Position numbers and translations under genes: made by a program
DNA from: Larix sibirica
Taxonomy: Eukaryota > Streptophyta > Pinopsida > Pinales > Pinaceae
NCBI GenBank assembly: GCA_004151065.3
Contig: NWUY0304869979.1
Location: 1-41,208, forward strand
DNA: 41,208 bases
Direction of reading: 5' to 3'
Notes under the pieces: generated by a model
Told to the model about the DNA's origin: nothing
Seen by the model: only the letters and a program-made list of their open reading frames with translations
Database searches by the model: none
Shown here: piece by piece, positions 11,007-20,610 of the stretch
How the letters are laid out: each line of letters starts with the position of its first letter
Numbering within the stretch: position 1 is the stretch's first letter

Positions 11007-12109
11007 AAATCTGTCATCAGTAAGTGTTTGAAAAGGCAGGTGAATGCTGTATCCTAAGTAAGATAAGGCATGATAGGTTTAATGAGTCTATCCACCAATG
11101 GTGTTGTTGTTGTTGGTGGTAAGCATGTTGGATAGTAGTAGGTTGATCCGGCGTTGTGCTAATAAGGGTCTTTGCAGTGGGTTCTAATGGATGAATCATA
11201 TTGGCTCTTAAATCCAAGGTGGGTAATAGTGGTACCAAAGAAGCATCCATCTGAAAGCAAGTGTGATTTCATCAATTATGTCTATAAAAGCTAATAACTA
11301 AAACTAAGGCGTATAAGGCCACCTTTTCGCTAGTGAATTTCCCATTTTGCTAGGTCATGATAGGCCACCTTTTTGCTCTTTAATTTTCCCACCTTCTTCT
11401 TAATATATTAATATAAATATCTCTGCTCTCCACGGGGAGAGCAAAGCGAAGTTGTTTGTTCAGTAGGAGCCTCCAACCTATGAAAGCACTCTTGGCTTCC
11501 CTCCCTTATTTATGATATCTGGTACTACCAGCAAGCACAGTGACACGGGGGCTCAATCCCCGGCCTTTCCTCAACGGAAAAACAAATGAAATAAATCAAA
11601 TAATGAACCTTAAATTCTTGAGATGGCTTCGTGCTAGATCTATATCTTTTAAGATATATCTCATTATATATGTAAATATGCAATATATAAATTTATCTAA
11701 GAATTTCTAAATTAATATACCCCAACTGATGGATGTTCACTGATGGACCCATGTTACCGCCAGAAAAGATTGAGCCAAGTTGTTGCCATACGGGCGGGGC
11801 ACATAGAACCCCAACACGGGAAGGTACGGGATCGAGTGAGTCACATACATAAGGTTTATAGCCGAGAGTCCATCATTGCCAATCAGAGCAGCACATATAC
11901 CAACCTTCTTCCTCGAACTATAATAAGTAACCATATCCCTATGCCCTCTACCTTGACTCCTATACCCTCGGCCCTTTACAAGGGTATGTTCAAAAAACTT
12001 GTTACTTAATTTTTAACCAGTTGGCTTACTTATTGTCATAATCTGTACGTCTCTCTCGGAAGATATTCAGTTGGGAACGCCCTTTTACCAGAAGAAGATA
12101 TTTACCTTT
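11007..12109. other. Anonymous DNA with an AT-rich core
   Basis: No gene is recognisable. Overlapping short frames on both strands at 11,737-12,009 show no motif. The segment 11,400-11,720 is AT-rich with TATATA and AATATATTAATAT runs. A hairpin resembling a tRNA T-arm at 11,546-11,562 was rejected (see below). The GTACGTCTCTCTCGGAAGAT piece at 12,043-12,064 belongs to the repeat described at 6,554. Confidence 0.45.
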
Positions 12110-12335
12110 GGCCGCAAACAGGGCTATTTCAAAAGCGCTAGTCTTTAGGGCTCTTTCAACAGGGTATTTATTTAAGCGAGACACATCTTAAACCGAGGCT
12201 CATTCATCATTCACCAGCGCTTGTCTTAAGGGTTCATCATTAAACAGGGCTCCTTAGAACAGGACTCGTTCAAAGGGCTCTTTCTAAAGCGCTAGTCTTT
12301 CAACAGCTGCTGTTATAAATAAAGGTTCGAAAGTA
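12110..12335 (+). repeat. AACAGGG/AAAGCGC dispersed repeat, copy 2
   Basis: This longer copy of the element at 8,640-8,795 is itself internally repetitive. AACAGGGCT, AAAGCGCTAGTCTTT and GGGCTC(T/C)TT each occur two or more times. The right end is GCTGCTGTTATAAATAAAGGTTCGA. Confidence 0.5.
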
Positions 12336-12369
12336 ATTATATTGGCTATACTAATCATCATTCAAAGAT

Positions 12370-12420
12370 GGGATTCCAGCGGCATCATTCTTCCCAGCAT
12401 TCCCAGCAGTCAAAATGGGC
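12370..12420 (-). repeat. Triplet-periodic repeat family, short copy
   Basis: On the minus strand this reads ACTGCTGGGAATGCTGGG AAGAATGATGCC. The 16-base string AATGCTGGGAAGAATG also occurs in the minus-strand copy at about 17,755-17,775, in a similar GCTGGGAA context. Confidence 0.5.
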
Positions 12421-13219
12421 TATTTGGGACGGTCATTCCCAGAGCGCTATGTAGTTTTTAATACCCATTTGTCGAGCAGCATTCCCGCATTTGAATCTGT
12501 TTCGTAGCGACTTCCTCCCTTAGTTGAAAGAATAGGTTATAGAACGAGAAGAAATAGGTAGTGAAGCCCCAAATGACAAAAGAACTTTGTTCAACTTCCT
12601 TCCTTGGCTTGAGGTGTATGGGGATCTCTAAGCTTTTAGAGTAAGTATGTTCCACTTATATGAGCGAATATTTCCAACCTTTTTTTTACTGTTTCCCCCT
12701 TTCCCCCTCTGCCTGGATTTTATTGCCTGGATGGGATCAATTGCAATAGGGTGGTCTTATTCCGTGGTAATACCCAAACTAAGGATGCCCCAACCCCAGA
12801 GCCCGGGATGGTATTACGTGTACGGTAAGGCCTATTAGTGGTCTTATCGATAGAGAGTCTTATTAGCCGTCCTTATGAACTAAGTATTATTTAGCTTAGA
12901 TTGACATTGTGGTGATGAGGTCAGGTCCGCGTTATAGGCCAGTAGTGTTCATTCATGATGTCGTTAAGTGTACAGGTTACCATATACCACACCACAGTAT
13001 GGGATCCCTGGTTGTAGAGTTGGATCCATTTGAACGCCCCCCCCCTTGCAAATAAAAGTCTTCGTCTCATTTGGTTTGGCTCCCCTGAGCATATGTAACG
13101 CCCGCCCTCGAACTAAAGGACCTTACTTCTATTCTTTATGATGGCCTGAGAATAAAGTGACTAACCCTTGCTGGGTTTTATAGAAGAGTCACCAATCTTT
13201 ACAACGATCTTACAAAAGG
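12421..13219. other. Anonymous intergenic DNA
   Basis: No gene is recognisable. Two unrelated short frames of 63-65 codons overlap at 12,647. A C9 homopolymer lies near 13,037. Confidence 0.45.
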
Positions 13220-13680
13220 CTATTGGGTAGATTAAGCTGTTACTAGATCTGGATCTTTAACTACTTTGCTCGCTCGAGCAACATCTGTAGAATATAAAGG
13301 ATCAACTTAATATACTACTGGGTCAGCGCACCTGCCTCTGTAACCTGTGCTACTGGTAGATATGCAACTGGATCTACTTCTGCTTCATGGTGGTGCTGCT
13401 ACGTGTACTTATCTACCTTTTTCACTGATGCTGCTGGGTATTTCACGGATGCTTCAACGTGTGCTATTGGTGGTGGTTACTCTGCTGTTGGTACTGGTAC
13501 TGGGACTGGTGAATATGCTGCTACCGTACCTGGAACTGCCCTTGCCACTCTTCCAGCTATGCCATTTTTCGGACTTACTGCTATGCTCACCAGGCAGCAA
13601 AACATCAAAAGCTTTAGAGATAAGAGAGCTTTCTAGAGGGAGCAGAGTAACACACCTACACCTTTAACCTAAACTTAACG
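13220..13680 (+). repeat. Triplet-periodic (GNT-like) repeat family, plus-strand copy
   Basis: From about 13,340 the sequence is a run of GGT, GCT, ACT, TCT and GTT triplets that translates to Gly/Ala/Thr/Ser-rich peptide (for example AIGGGYSAVGTGTGTG at 13,470-13,517). It is followed by a non-repetitive tail containing CCACTCTTCCAGC, CTTACTGCTATGC, AACATCAAAAGCTT and GAGCAGAGTAACAC (13,545-13,655). The same order of array plus tail is found inverted at 22,030-22,260. The repeat-plus-tail structure suggests one dispersed element rather than independent simple repeats. An open frame of 106 codons crosses it in another phase, but I do not believe it is a gene. Confidence 0.6.
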
Positions 13681-13689
13681 CACCTAACC

Positions 13690-14110
13690 TTTGAGTGAGC
13701 GAGATTGAGAACCTCACCTTAACACACGCCACTCTTACAGCTTTGCCCCTTTGAGTTTAGGATGATATTTATAGAGGATAAATTGCTGGCTAAATAGCTT
13801 TAGCAGGACTAAATCACTGTAGCAGGAGTAGGAGAAATCACTTTAGGAGGCGCTAAATCGCTGTCATCCCGCTCTGTGATGGGCAGTAAACCCTACGCTC
13901 CGATACGCTCTGTTGAGTCTGTTTAGATATTATGGAATGCTCAGTAAACCCTTTGCTTTCTGGACAGTCCACCCTTAGCTTACCAGCGCTCAGTTACGCT
14001 TTAAGTTTTAGAGATGATGGGATGCTGCGGTAGACCCTAGCTTTAAACCCTAGTTTAACAGCGCTTTCAGTCAACCCTGCAGTTATCAGCGAGCGCTTAA
14101 AGTTACCCTA
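13690..14110 (+). repeat. Degenerate array, AAATC(A/G)CT / CGCT units
   Basis: Diverged short units recur, such as CTAAATCACTGTAGCAGGA, GAAATCACTTTAGGAGG, CTAAATCGCTGT, TACGCTC and GCTTTAA(A/G)CCCTAG. The texture is like a microsatellite or small satellite aged by substitution. No coding content is supported. Confidence 0.4.
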
Positions 14111-14122
14111 CGTTGATATATT

Positions 14123-14308
14123 ATGGGACGCTTTAGTAGAGGGATGCATTCGACAAGGGATGAGATGCTTGAAGAGAGATATGCACTTTCCAGAGATATA
14201 TGGAGGAAAATGGCCAACTTATTAAATAAAAATTATGCTTTTCGACATTTCAAAGACCTCCCCTTCGCAAAAATTTTCCACTTAAAGGAAGGCCAGGTTA
14301 TTTATTGA
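14123..14308 (+). CDS. Small orphan open frame, 61 codons
   Basis: ATG-initiated, charged, with a helical look (RDEMLEERYALSRDIWRKM) and no membrane segment. It follows a degenerate array directly and has no recognised family. It is probably either a fragment or a chance frame. Confidence 0.15.
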   Translation: MGRFSRGMHSTRDEMLEERYALSRDIWRKMANLLNKNYAFRHFKDLPFAKIFHLKEGQVIY

Positions 14309-14429
14309 ACTAGCAAAGCGCTCTGTCCCGCTACTTACTTAATGCTCCGGCTCGCTTAACCGAATCTATTTATTTCACCTAAGATTCCTTCCTTGGAGTT
14401 AGGTTTGTTGAAGGCTTAGGCATGCTATT

Positions 14430-15050
14430 AGTTAAGCTGGTGAATGGAGTTAGGGATTAGGGAAAGTAATAGTGCTTTAAGTAAGTGAGCTTTAGAAAGT
14501 GTTAGAGCTTGGGAGATGTGAGCAGAAAGCATTGGGTGAGCTTTCGAACTCTTAGTGCTTGGGAGTGAAAGTGAGCTTTCGAACCAGAGTGTTAGCCTCG
14601 CAGAGAAAGCTCCGCAAGACACGTGAGCTTAGCGAACTTTGAGTCTTGCAGTTAGGCAAGGTTAGTTAAGCTGTTACTAACCCTTCGGTAAAGCTAAGCC
14701 AGGATTAGGCTAAAACACATATTGGTAAAGCTCAATGGTAAAGTGGTAAAGCTAACCCTTGGATTCAGCTACCTTTAAAGCTAACCTATCGGATTAAGCT
14801 CACCATTAGCTGTCAAAGTAGAAAGCTAGGATTGAAAGATCTAGGTTCGGCTATAATATCGATAGGATTAGAACACACCCCGCCATGAAGAGTTTAGGCA
14901 GGGGAATTTTTTAGTTTAGAACGCAACCTCCACAGTTGAAAGAGCCTACAAGACCAGAGCGTAAAGAGCAGACAGGGCTAGAGCGTGTGTAAAAGAGCAT
15001 ACAGAGCTGAACGTAAGCATTGAGGAGAGAGCGAGCGCATCTTACAAATC
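14430..15050 (+). repeat. Degenerate array of GAGCTTT / AGCTAACC / GAGCGTA units
   Basis: Three textures grade into one another: GTGAGCTTTCGAAC-like units (14,485-14,600), GGTAAAGCTAACCC(T/A) and GATTAAGCTCACC units (14,640-14,820), and AGAGC(G/A)TAAAGAGCA units (14,935-15,050). All look like short tandem repeats that have diverged by point mutation. No gene is visible. Confidence 0.4.
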
Positions 15051-15404
15051 GTTTTAGTTAGAGCGCATTGTGGCTGGAATTTCACCCTTACCTCCAGCTA
15101 GAAACATAAACCCAGAAGAAAGCCAAGTCAAAAAGGCAAGCCAATGGGAAGGCATATCACGTAGATAAATTGGATATAGCTTTCCAGACCAACCATAATA
15201 GAATGGATTAGCTATAAAAAGGTTAGCCTGTGGGATAAAGTTTAGGATAATATAGTAAAGCCCACCAGAAAGCACCTTAAGCAAAGGGAAAAAACCCCTT
15301 TTAGAGCACCAATAAAACAGGCGGCCGACCCTTTTTTGAATGAAAAAGATTATATAAGGTGAACAATGTGTTCCTATTCGTAAGTGAGTTCAAGGTAGAG
15401 ATAG
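15051..15404. other. Anonymous intergenic DNA
   Basis: A 76-codon minus-strand frame (15,054-15,284) has a hydrophobic character but no motif I recognise. Nothing else is seen before the coding-like region that begins at 15,405. Confidence 0.35.
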
Positions 15405-16094
15405 GGAGAGGATCGAGGTATAGTTTTTTATTCAGAGGTTCTAATCAGAGCTTCTATTCATAGGTTCAATATTTTAGGCTCTCACCGTTCTTCGTGGAAT
15501 ACGGGCTCTGGCCTGTGGACTCCTCCTGCTCCACCTCCTGCTAATTGGGATCCAATCAATCAAATTAATCCCATTGAATATATATAAGCTCGAGGTGGGA
15601 CTGAAGGCACTTATTGGTCTACGCGCTACTGTGTATCATACGTCGAACTTTTCCGCCTGCAAATATTCGTCCCTCACGTACCATGCTACTAAAGCGCTTC
15701 GTTCAGCCTTTTACGGCACCTGGTCTCCCTATCGCTACCCCTTAAAGGTTCCCCTAATTATTGCTACTGAGAATTCATGTTTTCTCTGTTTAGACCTTAT
15801 GTACCTCCACGGACGCAGGTTTTTCACAAACGAAACACAATTTTCACTCTTTTTATAATGGTTGTTCATCCTATCTTCTATTAACGAAGTGGAAATCCAC
15901 ATTTTTGGGCACTCATACACTTTAGTGATCATCGTGATAGTTTAGCCAAATATAGTGGGTCAGCTCTTCCAGAACGGGATAATTTATACAAGTGTGTTTT
16001 TGGCGTTACTTGGGATATTTCTGGGAAAGCCTTTCAGTTCTTCTCTAGCCGATTCAACCTTATAAATTTAGCTTATCTCACCTGTATCGTCTAA
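15405..16094 (+). pseudogene. Unidentified coding relic, about 230 codons, four internal stops
   Basis: One frame with no shifts runs from just after a TAG at 15,402 to a TAA at 16,092 with only four internal stops (TAA 15,585; TAA 15,690; TGA 15,768; TAA 15,882). About ten or more would be expected by chance in this length. The translation looks like protein: an aromatic and basic N-terminal part, a proline-rich patch TPPAPPPANWDPINQINP, an ARGGTEGTYWSTRY segment, RPYVPPRTQVFHKRNT, and a C-terminal HFSDHRDSLAKYSGSALPE region followed by FGVTWDISGKAFQFFSSRF. I cannot match it to a plant mitochondrial, plastid or transposon family. It could be a transferred nuclear exon, a plasmid or viral relic, or a lost mitochondrial frame. 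Overlapping open frames in other phases (94 and 65 codons) are less convincing. Confidence 0.35.
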
Positions 16095-16494
16095 TCCATA
16101 AGATCCCGTTCGAATATATTATATTATTACCACGCTTCGAGTTAAGAGGATATAGCTAAATTGATCCAATTGAGACTAGTAAAAATAAGCACCCGTTGAC
16201 AACTGATTCCTTCATTTGAACTTGCAAAGTAAGTTTTGACTATAGATACTTGTCGAGATTACCTAATCCCGTGCGTGCGCCGCGCGATCTTTATAGATGA
16301 TGCAGCTTTCTTTATATCATATTCTTATTCTTATATACTTCTATTTATAAATACTTGATGAAGAGGGTGAGGAACGAACCCATACACGACTTTTTTACTT
16401 TCTAATCCACTATACACCCGTTGGGGAACCTTAGTGTTCAGCAGAAATGCTATGATAAATTATTCTTATTTTTTATTTCCACCTCTTTAGTTGA
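16095..16494. other. AT-rich anonymous DNA
   Basis: No gene is recognised. TATATTATATTATTA and TATATCATATTCTTATTC-type runs occur. Confidence 0.45.
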
Positions 16495-17130
16495 TTCACC
16501 AGCTTAAGCTAACCCATTAGCAAAGGCATCAACACTATCGGCAGCAGAGATAGAGGCTACGGTAGAGGTGTTGATATCTTATATAGATACAAATAAAGTA
16601 GCAGCAATCCTAGTTATATATCCATATCTATAGCCAGCAGCTGAACCATTTTATCCGCCTGAAGCACTCGTAGCAGCACCTATAGCAGTTGACTCAGCAC
16701 CCGTTTATGAAATCTCACCATCATCCGAGCCAGCGGGAGCACCAGGAAGTCGTTTACCTTGAATCCGCAACAAAGTCAGTAGCAGAGACAGTTTCGAGGC
16801 CACCTTGCTCTCCCTTTGGTCAAGCAAGCCTTTCCTTGTTTAAGTAGCTTTTGATCTTTTTTAGTCCTAAGAAGATCCAATTGATCTTGATAACTCAGTT
16901 GCACCAATAAAGGTAGCAGTGGGAACAGCAGCATAAGCACCAGCAATGGAGCCCGCGTAGGAGACAGCATTCCTTATGGTTAGATAAGATTGATACCCCG
17001 CATCAGAGGGAGCAACAAGAGAGGCACAGGCAGCGGAGCCAATCCCATATTCAGTTGACCCCTAAGTGAGGGCAGGGACATCATAGGAAGCAGGCGCAGA
17101 TGCTACTAACATTGGAGCGGGTAGCAACTA
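16495..17130 (-). repeat. Triplet-periodic repeat family, minus-strand copy
   Basis: On the plus strand the sequence is a run of GCA, CCA and ACA triplets. The minus strand gives Ala/Gly/Thr/Ser-rich peptide, including SIAGAYAAVPTATFIGAT at about 16,900-16,955. That aligns with the AIGGGYSAVGTGT stretch at 13.47 kb and with EIGGAYSAVGIGTS at 22.2 kb. Downstream on the minus strand, about 16,803-16,835, is a GGAAAGGCTTGCTTGACC... segment that matches 27,005-27,037 at 31 of 33 bases. The short frame 16,776-16,970 on this strand is a by-product of the array. Confidence 0.55.
16803..16835 (-). repeat. 33-bp dispersed repeat, copy 1
   Basis: On the minus strand it begins GGAAAGGCTTGCTTGACC and ends AAAGGGAGAGCAAGG. 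It matches the plus strand at 27,005-27,037 with two differences. Confidence 0.75.
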
Positions 17131-17569
17131 GGCACTGAAATTGAAAGGCCTATGTAACTTTATTTGGAACGGAGCAAAGCTAAGCTGAGACTTGAACTAG
17201 TGGTAGGTAAGCAGAGTCAATTTGAAAAATGGATCCGCTCTAGCTGGCTCTCCCACTGCTTATGGCGGTTGTTCCGGGTAAACTGAAACCGCCACCCTCG
17301 TCTTTGCTATCTCTGTTTCTGGCTCCCAAATGGGCTCGGATGCTTATGCAAGGTATGTAGGAACAAAGCCTCTTGGAAAAACAAATGCAATGTGCGATGG
17401 ACCTTTGTGATTCCTGAAGATGCGGCGTACGAGTGACCTGTATGAGCTCCTTATTTACCGGTTGTTTCTCCGCCTGGGAGTAAATCGCCTGGCAGAATGA
17501 CCTGCAAAAGGATTCTAATATTTCCATAATTAGTTTCATCTATGTTCCCAGCGTCATCATTTGAATAAG
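17131..17569. other. Anonymous intergenic DNA
   Basis: A 99-codon minus-strand frame (17,240-17,539) without recognised motif is the only item. It has several cysteines but no regular spacing that suggests a metal site. Confidence 0.35.
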
Positions 17570-17935
17570 CAGTTAACCACTGGCAGAACCAGGCCAACCG
17601 AGCGTAACGAGCAGGTAAAAGCCAATTCAAGCAGTTGAAGCTGCATAACTAGTTACCGGAGCATTTTCATTATCCAGTCGAACCAGCCTTCCCAGCACGA
17701 CCAGCACTACAACCAACAGTACTAGCATTACCAGCAGTCTCATAAGCACCAGTATAAGTTGCATTCTTCCCAGCATTGTTCCCAGCATCACCAGTGGAAC
17801 CAACATCAATTGGAGGATTTCCAGGAGGAGTAAAAGGAAGCCCATAAAAGCAGCATTTTATGAATCATCAGTTGAAGGAGCTTTATTCCCTAGGTCATTT
17901 AATAAGCAGTTGGAGCGGCACTACGACTAGGATCA
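17570..17935 (-). repeat. Triplet-periodic repeat family, minus-strand copy
   Basis: The minus strand is a run of GGT, GCT, ACT, AAT and GAT triplets translating to GSTGDAGNNAGKNATYTGAY and onward to ASTVGCSAGRAGKAGSTG. It shares AATGCTGGGAAGAATG with 12,370-12,420. The composition is close to the 30,955-31,130 copy. Because each codon-like triplet ends in T and begins with G or A, the other phases give artificial Leu/Val/Met-rich frames (for example 17,627-17,845), which are not genes. Confidence 0.55.
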
Positions 17936-18251
17936 TTTATAGCAACATCAAGTTCACCATCCTCCTTCTTTGGTCGGGCGAGCTACTAACCGTCCCTCGT
18001 CCTCGTACCTATAAGAGCGACTTAACGTCCCTCGCCTCCTTGCTCTTCTTTGGTCGGGCAAGAGCTTCGCTCCTTTTTAGGGCGTTTACATATATATATA
18101 TACAGCATAGCCAATTGCCAGGTGGCCCAGTAGTTGATCCCCTCCCCGCTACTTGATTCAAGTGTTTATGCCAGTAGTAAATACCAGGAGGCCCTGTCAG
18201 TCATAGCTGGGCTGAACGGTTCGGAACACAAATAAAAGAAGATCATTACTT

Positions 18252-18458
18252 ATGACGTACCTGAGGATGATTATAATGCTACAGACACAGAGTTGCAGTC
18301 ACGCTTGTCAGGGAATGGCAGTCAGTGATGAGGAGTTGGAGTATTCCCCAGAAAAGAGCCAACTGCTTTTACAAACAAAACCACCAATTGATCAATTGAT
18401 TGATTGGATCCAACTCGATAAGGAGTTGAAGCAGGCAGGATTAGTTACTATACCATAG
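18252..18458 (+). CDS. Small orphan open frame, 68 codons
   Basis: ATG-initiated. The second half (MAVSDEELEYSPEKSQLLLQ and on) is acidic and looks protein-like. It contains a TTGATCAATTGATTGATTGG short repeat at about 18,388-18,407. No family is recognised and there is no supporting neighbour. A chance frame is the more likely explanation. Confidence 0.15.
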   Translation: MTYLRMIIMLQTQSCSHACQGMAVSDEELEYSPEKSQLLLQTKPPIDQLIDWIQLDKELKQAGLVTIP

Positions 18459-19214
18459 CCACGAGCACAAGTTAACAAATAGGCAATACACAGCAGAGGT
18501 GCTGAGGTGCTACGAACAATGAGATGTTACAATGAGGTGAGCAATTCCACATCCCATTACAAGTTGCCATGATATATTAGTATATGTTAATTAATTATAA
18601 TAAACACCTACGTGCCCTTGTAATTCCGATACACCTAATCACCGCCATCTCCCAAAGAATATGTGATGCGCCAATAGGACCGACCACTAAATTATGCCAA
18701 TAGGACCAACCAAACAAAAGAGATAGTGGGCCGAACTCCCCACCTTACTCACTCTAGCCCTTCCGGCAGCTATACGGCGACCGGCCCACTCACTATCCAT
18801 CCATTCCCAGTATCATCTCCAAACGACAAGCGGAAAACACACAACGTTCTGTTGGGCATGAATCAATAAATGACTAAAGCCAAAGAAATAATAACATATC
18901 TAACGTAGGGTATATCTCGGTCCTAAACGATGTCCCAATCATAATGGGCAATAAATAGGATGCATGTGGTTGGCCAATTTCAGAGTGGAGCATATATTAG
19001 GGTAGGTTCTTGAGCATAGCGAATGGCCCTTTATCTATTATTCTTATCTCTCTGGCCGGCTGTCCCCTCAAAGAGCTCTGCGAAGGGTTGAACCCTACCT
19101 TGGAACCCCCTACCTACCTTACTGTCTAAAATGGGTCCGCCTATAACAAGGACCTTGCTATGCCCGCTACTTTTCATATTAATTAACCTAATGACTTTTC
19201 GGGCTTAGTGATAG
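18459..19214. other. Anonymous intergenic DNA
   Basis: No gene is recognisable. The AAAATGGGTCCGC motif, copy 2, is at 19,128-19,146. Confidence 0.45.
19128..19146 (+). repeat. AAAATGGGTCCGC dispersed motif, copy 2
   Basis: AAAATGGGTCCGCCTATAA, one difference from 7,176-7,194. CCTACCTT precedes it at the same distance, so the shared unit is about 30 bp. Confidence 0.6.
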
Positions 19215-19430
19215 TTTTTTGGAGGGATAAACGAGATGAAAGCCCACTTAAATAAAATAATGGCTAGTTTACAAAAATGAGCGCACTTGACGAGAGATCT
19301 CTTCCAAATCATCGTTTCCGGTATGGGGCTGGCTATAAAAATCCCAATCGTGAGCATAAGCATGTAAGTGATCCCAGTGGTAGTATCAGGGCCATGAGTT
19401 TGCGGATAAATGCCCCAAAGAGCCCATGAC
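19215..19430 (-). pseudogene. psaA: Plastid-derived psaA fragment (N-terminal region)
   Basis: In the plastid, psaA encodes the P700 apoprotein A1, a photosystem I core subunit of about 750 residues. On the minus strand here a short segment corresponds to the N-terminal region of that protein. The 18 bases at 19,376-19,393 (GGCCCTGATACTACCACT on the minus strand) are, from memory, identical to land-plant psaA and encode GPDTTT. After a small length change the frame continues as LHAYAHDWDF and then DLEEISRQV, where psaA has the LHADAHDFD and DLEEISRKV motifs. The following bases, to about 19,215, still resemble the next psaA codons (CCATTATTTTATTTAAGTGGG against CCATTATCTTTCTTTGGCTGAGTGG). The fragment is frameshifted and has stops, so it is not functional. 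Plastid inserts of this kind are common in plant mitochondrial DNA. An open plus-strand frame and a zinc-knuckle-like string across the same bases are considered accidental. Confidence 0.8.
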
Positions 19431-20610
19431 TGATATATTTCTTGGGAAAGCCAGGAGCAATAACGATGTGGTCTTTTTATTCAACTAACAGGTAAGGTAC
19501 GCTTTGACCCGGCAGGAGGAGGGGCACCATCTATTCCTATAGGAGCATGCAGAGCATTTTGTTTGTACAAAATTAGTAAGTAAGGCTCCTTTTAAAGCTT
19601 TCTATCTATAATATAAAGAGGGAGTGAGTTATTGAGCAATCTTATTGATAACTATTACTACTTTTTTCACACGTGGTCGATTAAGAAGAGAGGAGAGGTA
19701 TTTAATTTCACTAACTATGAATATGCTCGGGCAACAACAAGCTCTAAAGCTGGAACTGGAAGGGATTGTTAGGTGAGGATCGCAGAGAAAAGAATAACCA
19801 AAGGATGTTCGTAGGGCAGGCAAAATATAGCATATATAAAGTGTATAGCACATATGAATAGTATAAAGAATTACAATATAAACCAAAAGGCGCGGATATT
19901 GGAATGAAAAAGATTGGAAAGTAAGGTGCGTAACGGAAGAATACCGATGAACCTAATAAAGGGTTCTGGTGGCATAGAGTAAGGGTATTGAGGAAACAAC
20001 TTGATAATTATTAAATATTACCTGAAGATGCACAATAGAGCTGAAGCGCACTAGCTTATCTGGAAGATAAACTCAGAAATAATTCCAACCAGAGAAAACC
20101 CATAAATATGTGTGATCAGACGGAGCAAAATACACCCGATTGATTCTCGATTGATAACTTACTGATTGCTCTCGATCTAGAATTTTTATTCTCTCTATTT
20201 ATCTGGAGACCTACACAAAACAGACCACAAATACATTGTGACCGCCAGAATAATGAGATTTAGCTAAGGTGTGAACATACGTGATTTCAATATGTTTCCC
20301 AAGGTTACACCAGAAGAGATATTTATTGAGTTCCCATTTAGGCACGGATAGGGAAATGAATGCTGCTGGCCGGTTACTTCTACTTTTGAAAGATGGAGGG
20401 TGTCGCTACGCTTTGGTTTTACGCCTACTCCCCTCTATACTACTTTTGTCAGAGCATCAAGAACGAGCGCCTACGCTCAAAGGAAGTTACAATATACCAG
20501 TTGCCAATACCCGCTAAACCTTGCACCTAATTACAATTGTCAATGCCAGCTGAAATGACACGTAGCTTATAGGAAACAGCACATGATTATGAGGACGTAG
20601 AGTTTTGATA
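19431..20610. other. Anonymous intergenic DNA
   Basis: I see no gene. Open frames at 19,629-19,886 (minus, 85 codons) and 20,281-20,517 (plus, 78 codons, GTG start) show no family motif. Confidence 0.45.

Noticed and set aside
11546-11562. CGGGG-GCTCAAT-CCCCG hairpin resembling a T-arm, with a partial acceptor match at 11,482
   Set aside because: The loop does not begin TTC, the acceptor pairs over only about five bases, and no anticodon stem is visible between.
13347-13667. 106-codon Leu/Val-rich frame as a membrane protein gene
   Set aside because: It is the phase-shifted reading of the triplet-periodic array; the same kind of false frame appears at 16,776-16,970, 17,627-17,845 and 30,921-31,160.
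15405-16094. Mitovirus polymerase or linear-plasmid DNA polymerase as the source of the 15.4-16.1 kb relic
   Set aside because: None of the hallmark polymerase motifs of either family was visible in the translation, so no name was given.
18205-18222. GAACGGTTCGGAAC as the 3' half of a group II intron domain V
   Set aside because: The matching GAGC...5' half of the hairpin is absent upstream.
19277-19432. Open plus-strand frame and a zinc-knuckle-like string (GHEFADKCPKEP) opposite the psaA fragment
   Set aside because: The first two cysteines of a knuckle would be a stop and a Trp codon. The minus strand matches psaA at the nucleotide level, which explains the same bases better.
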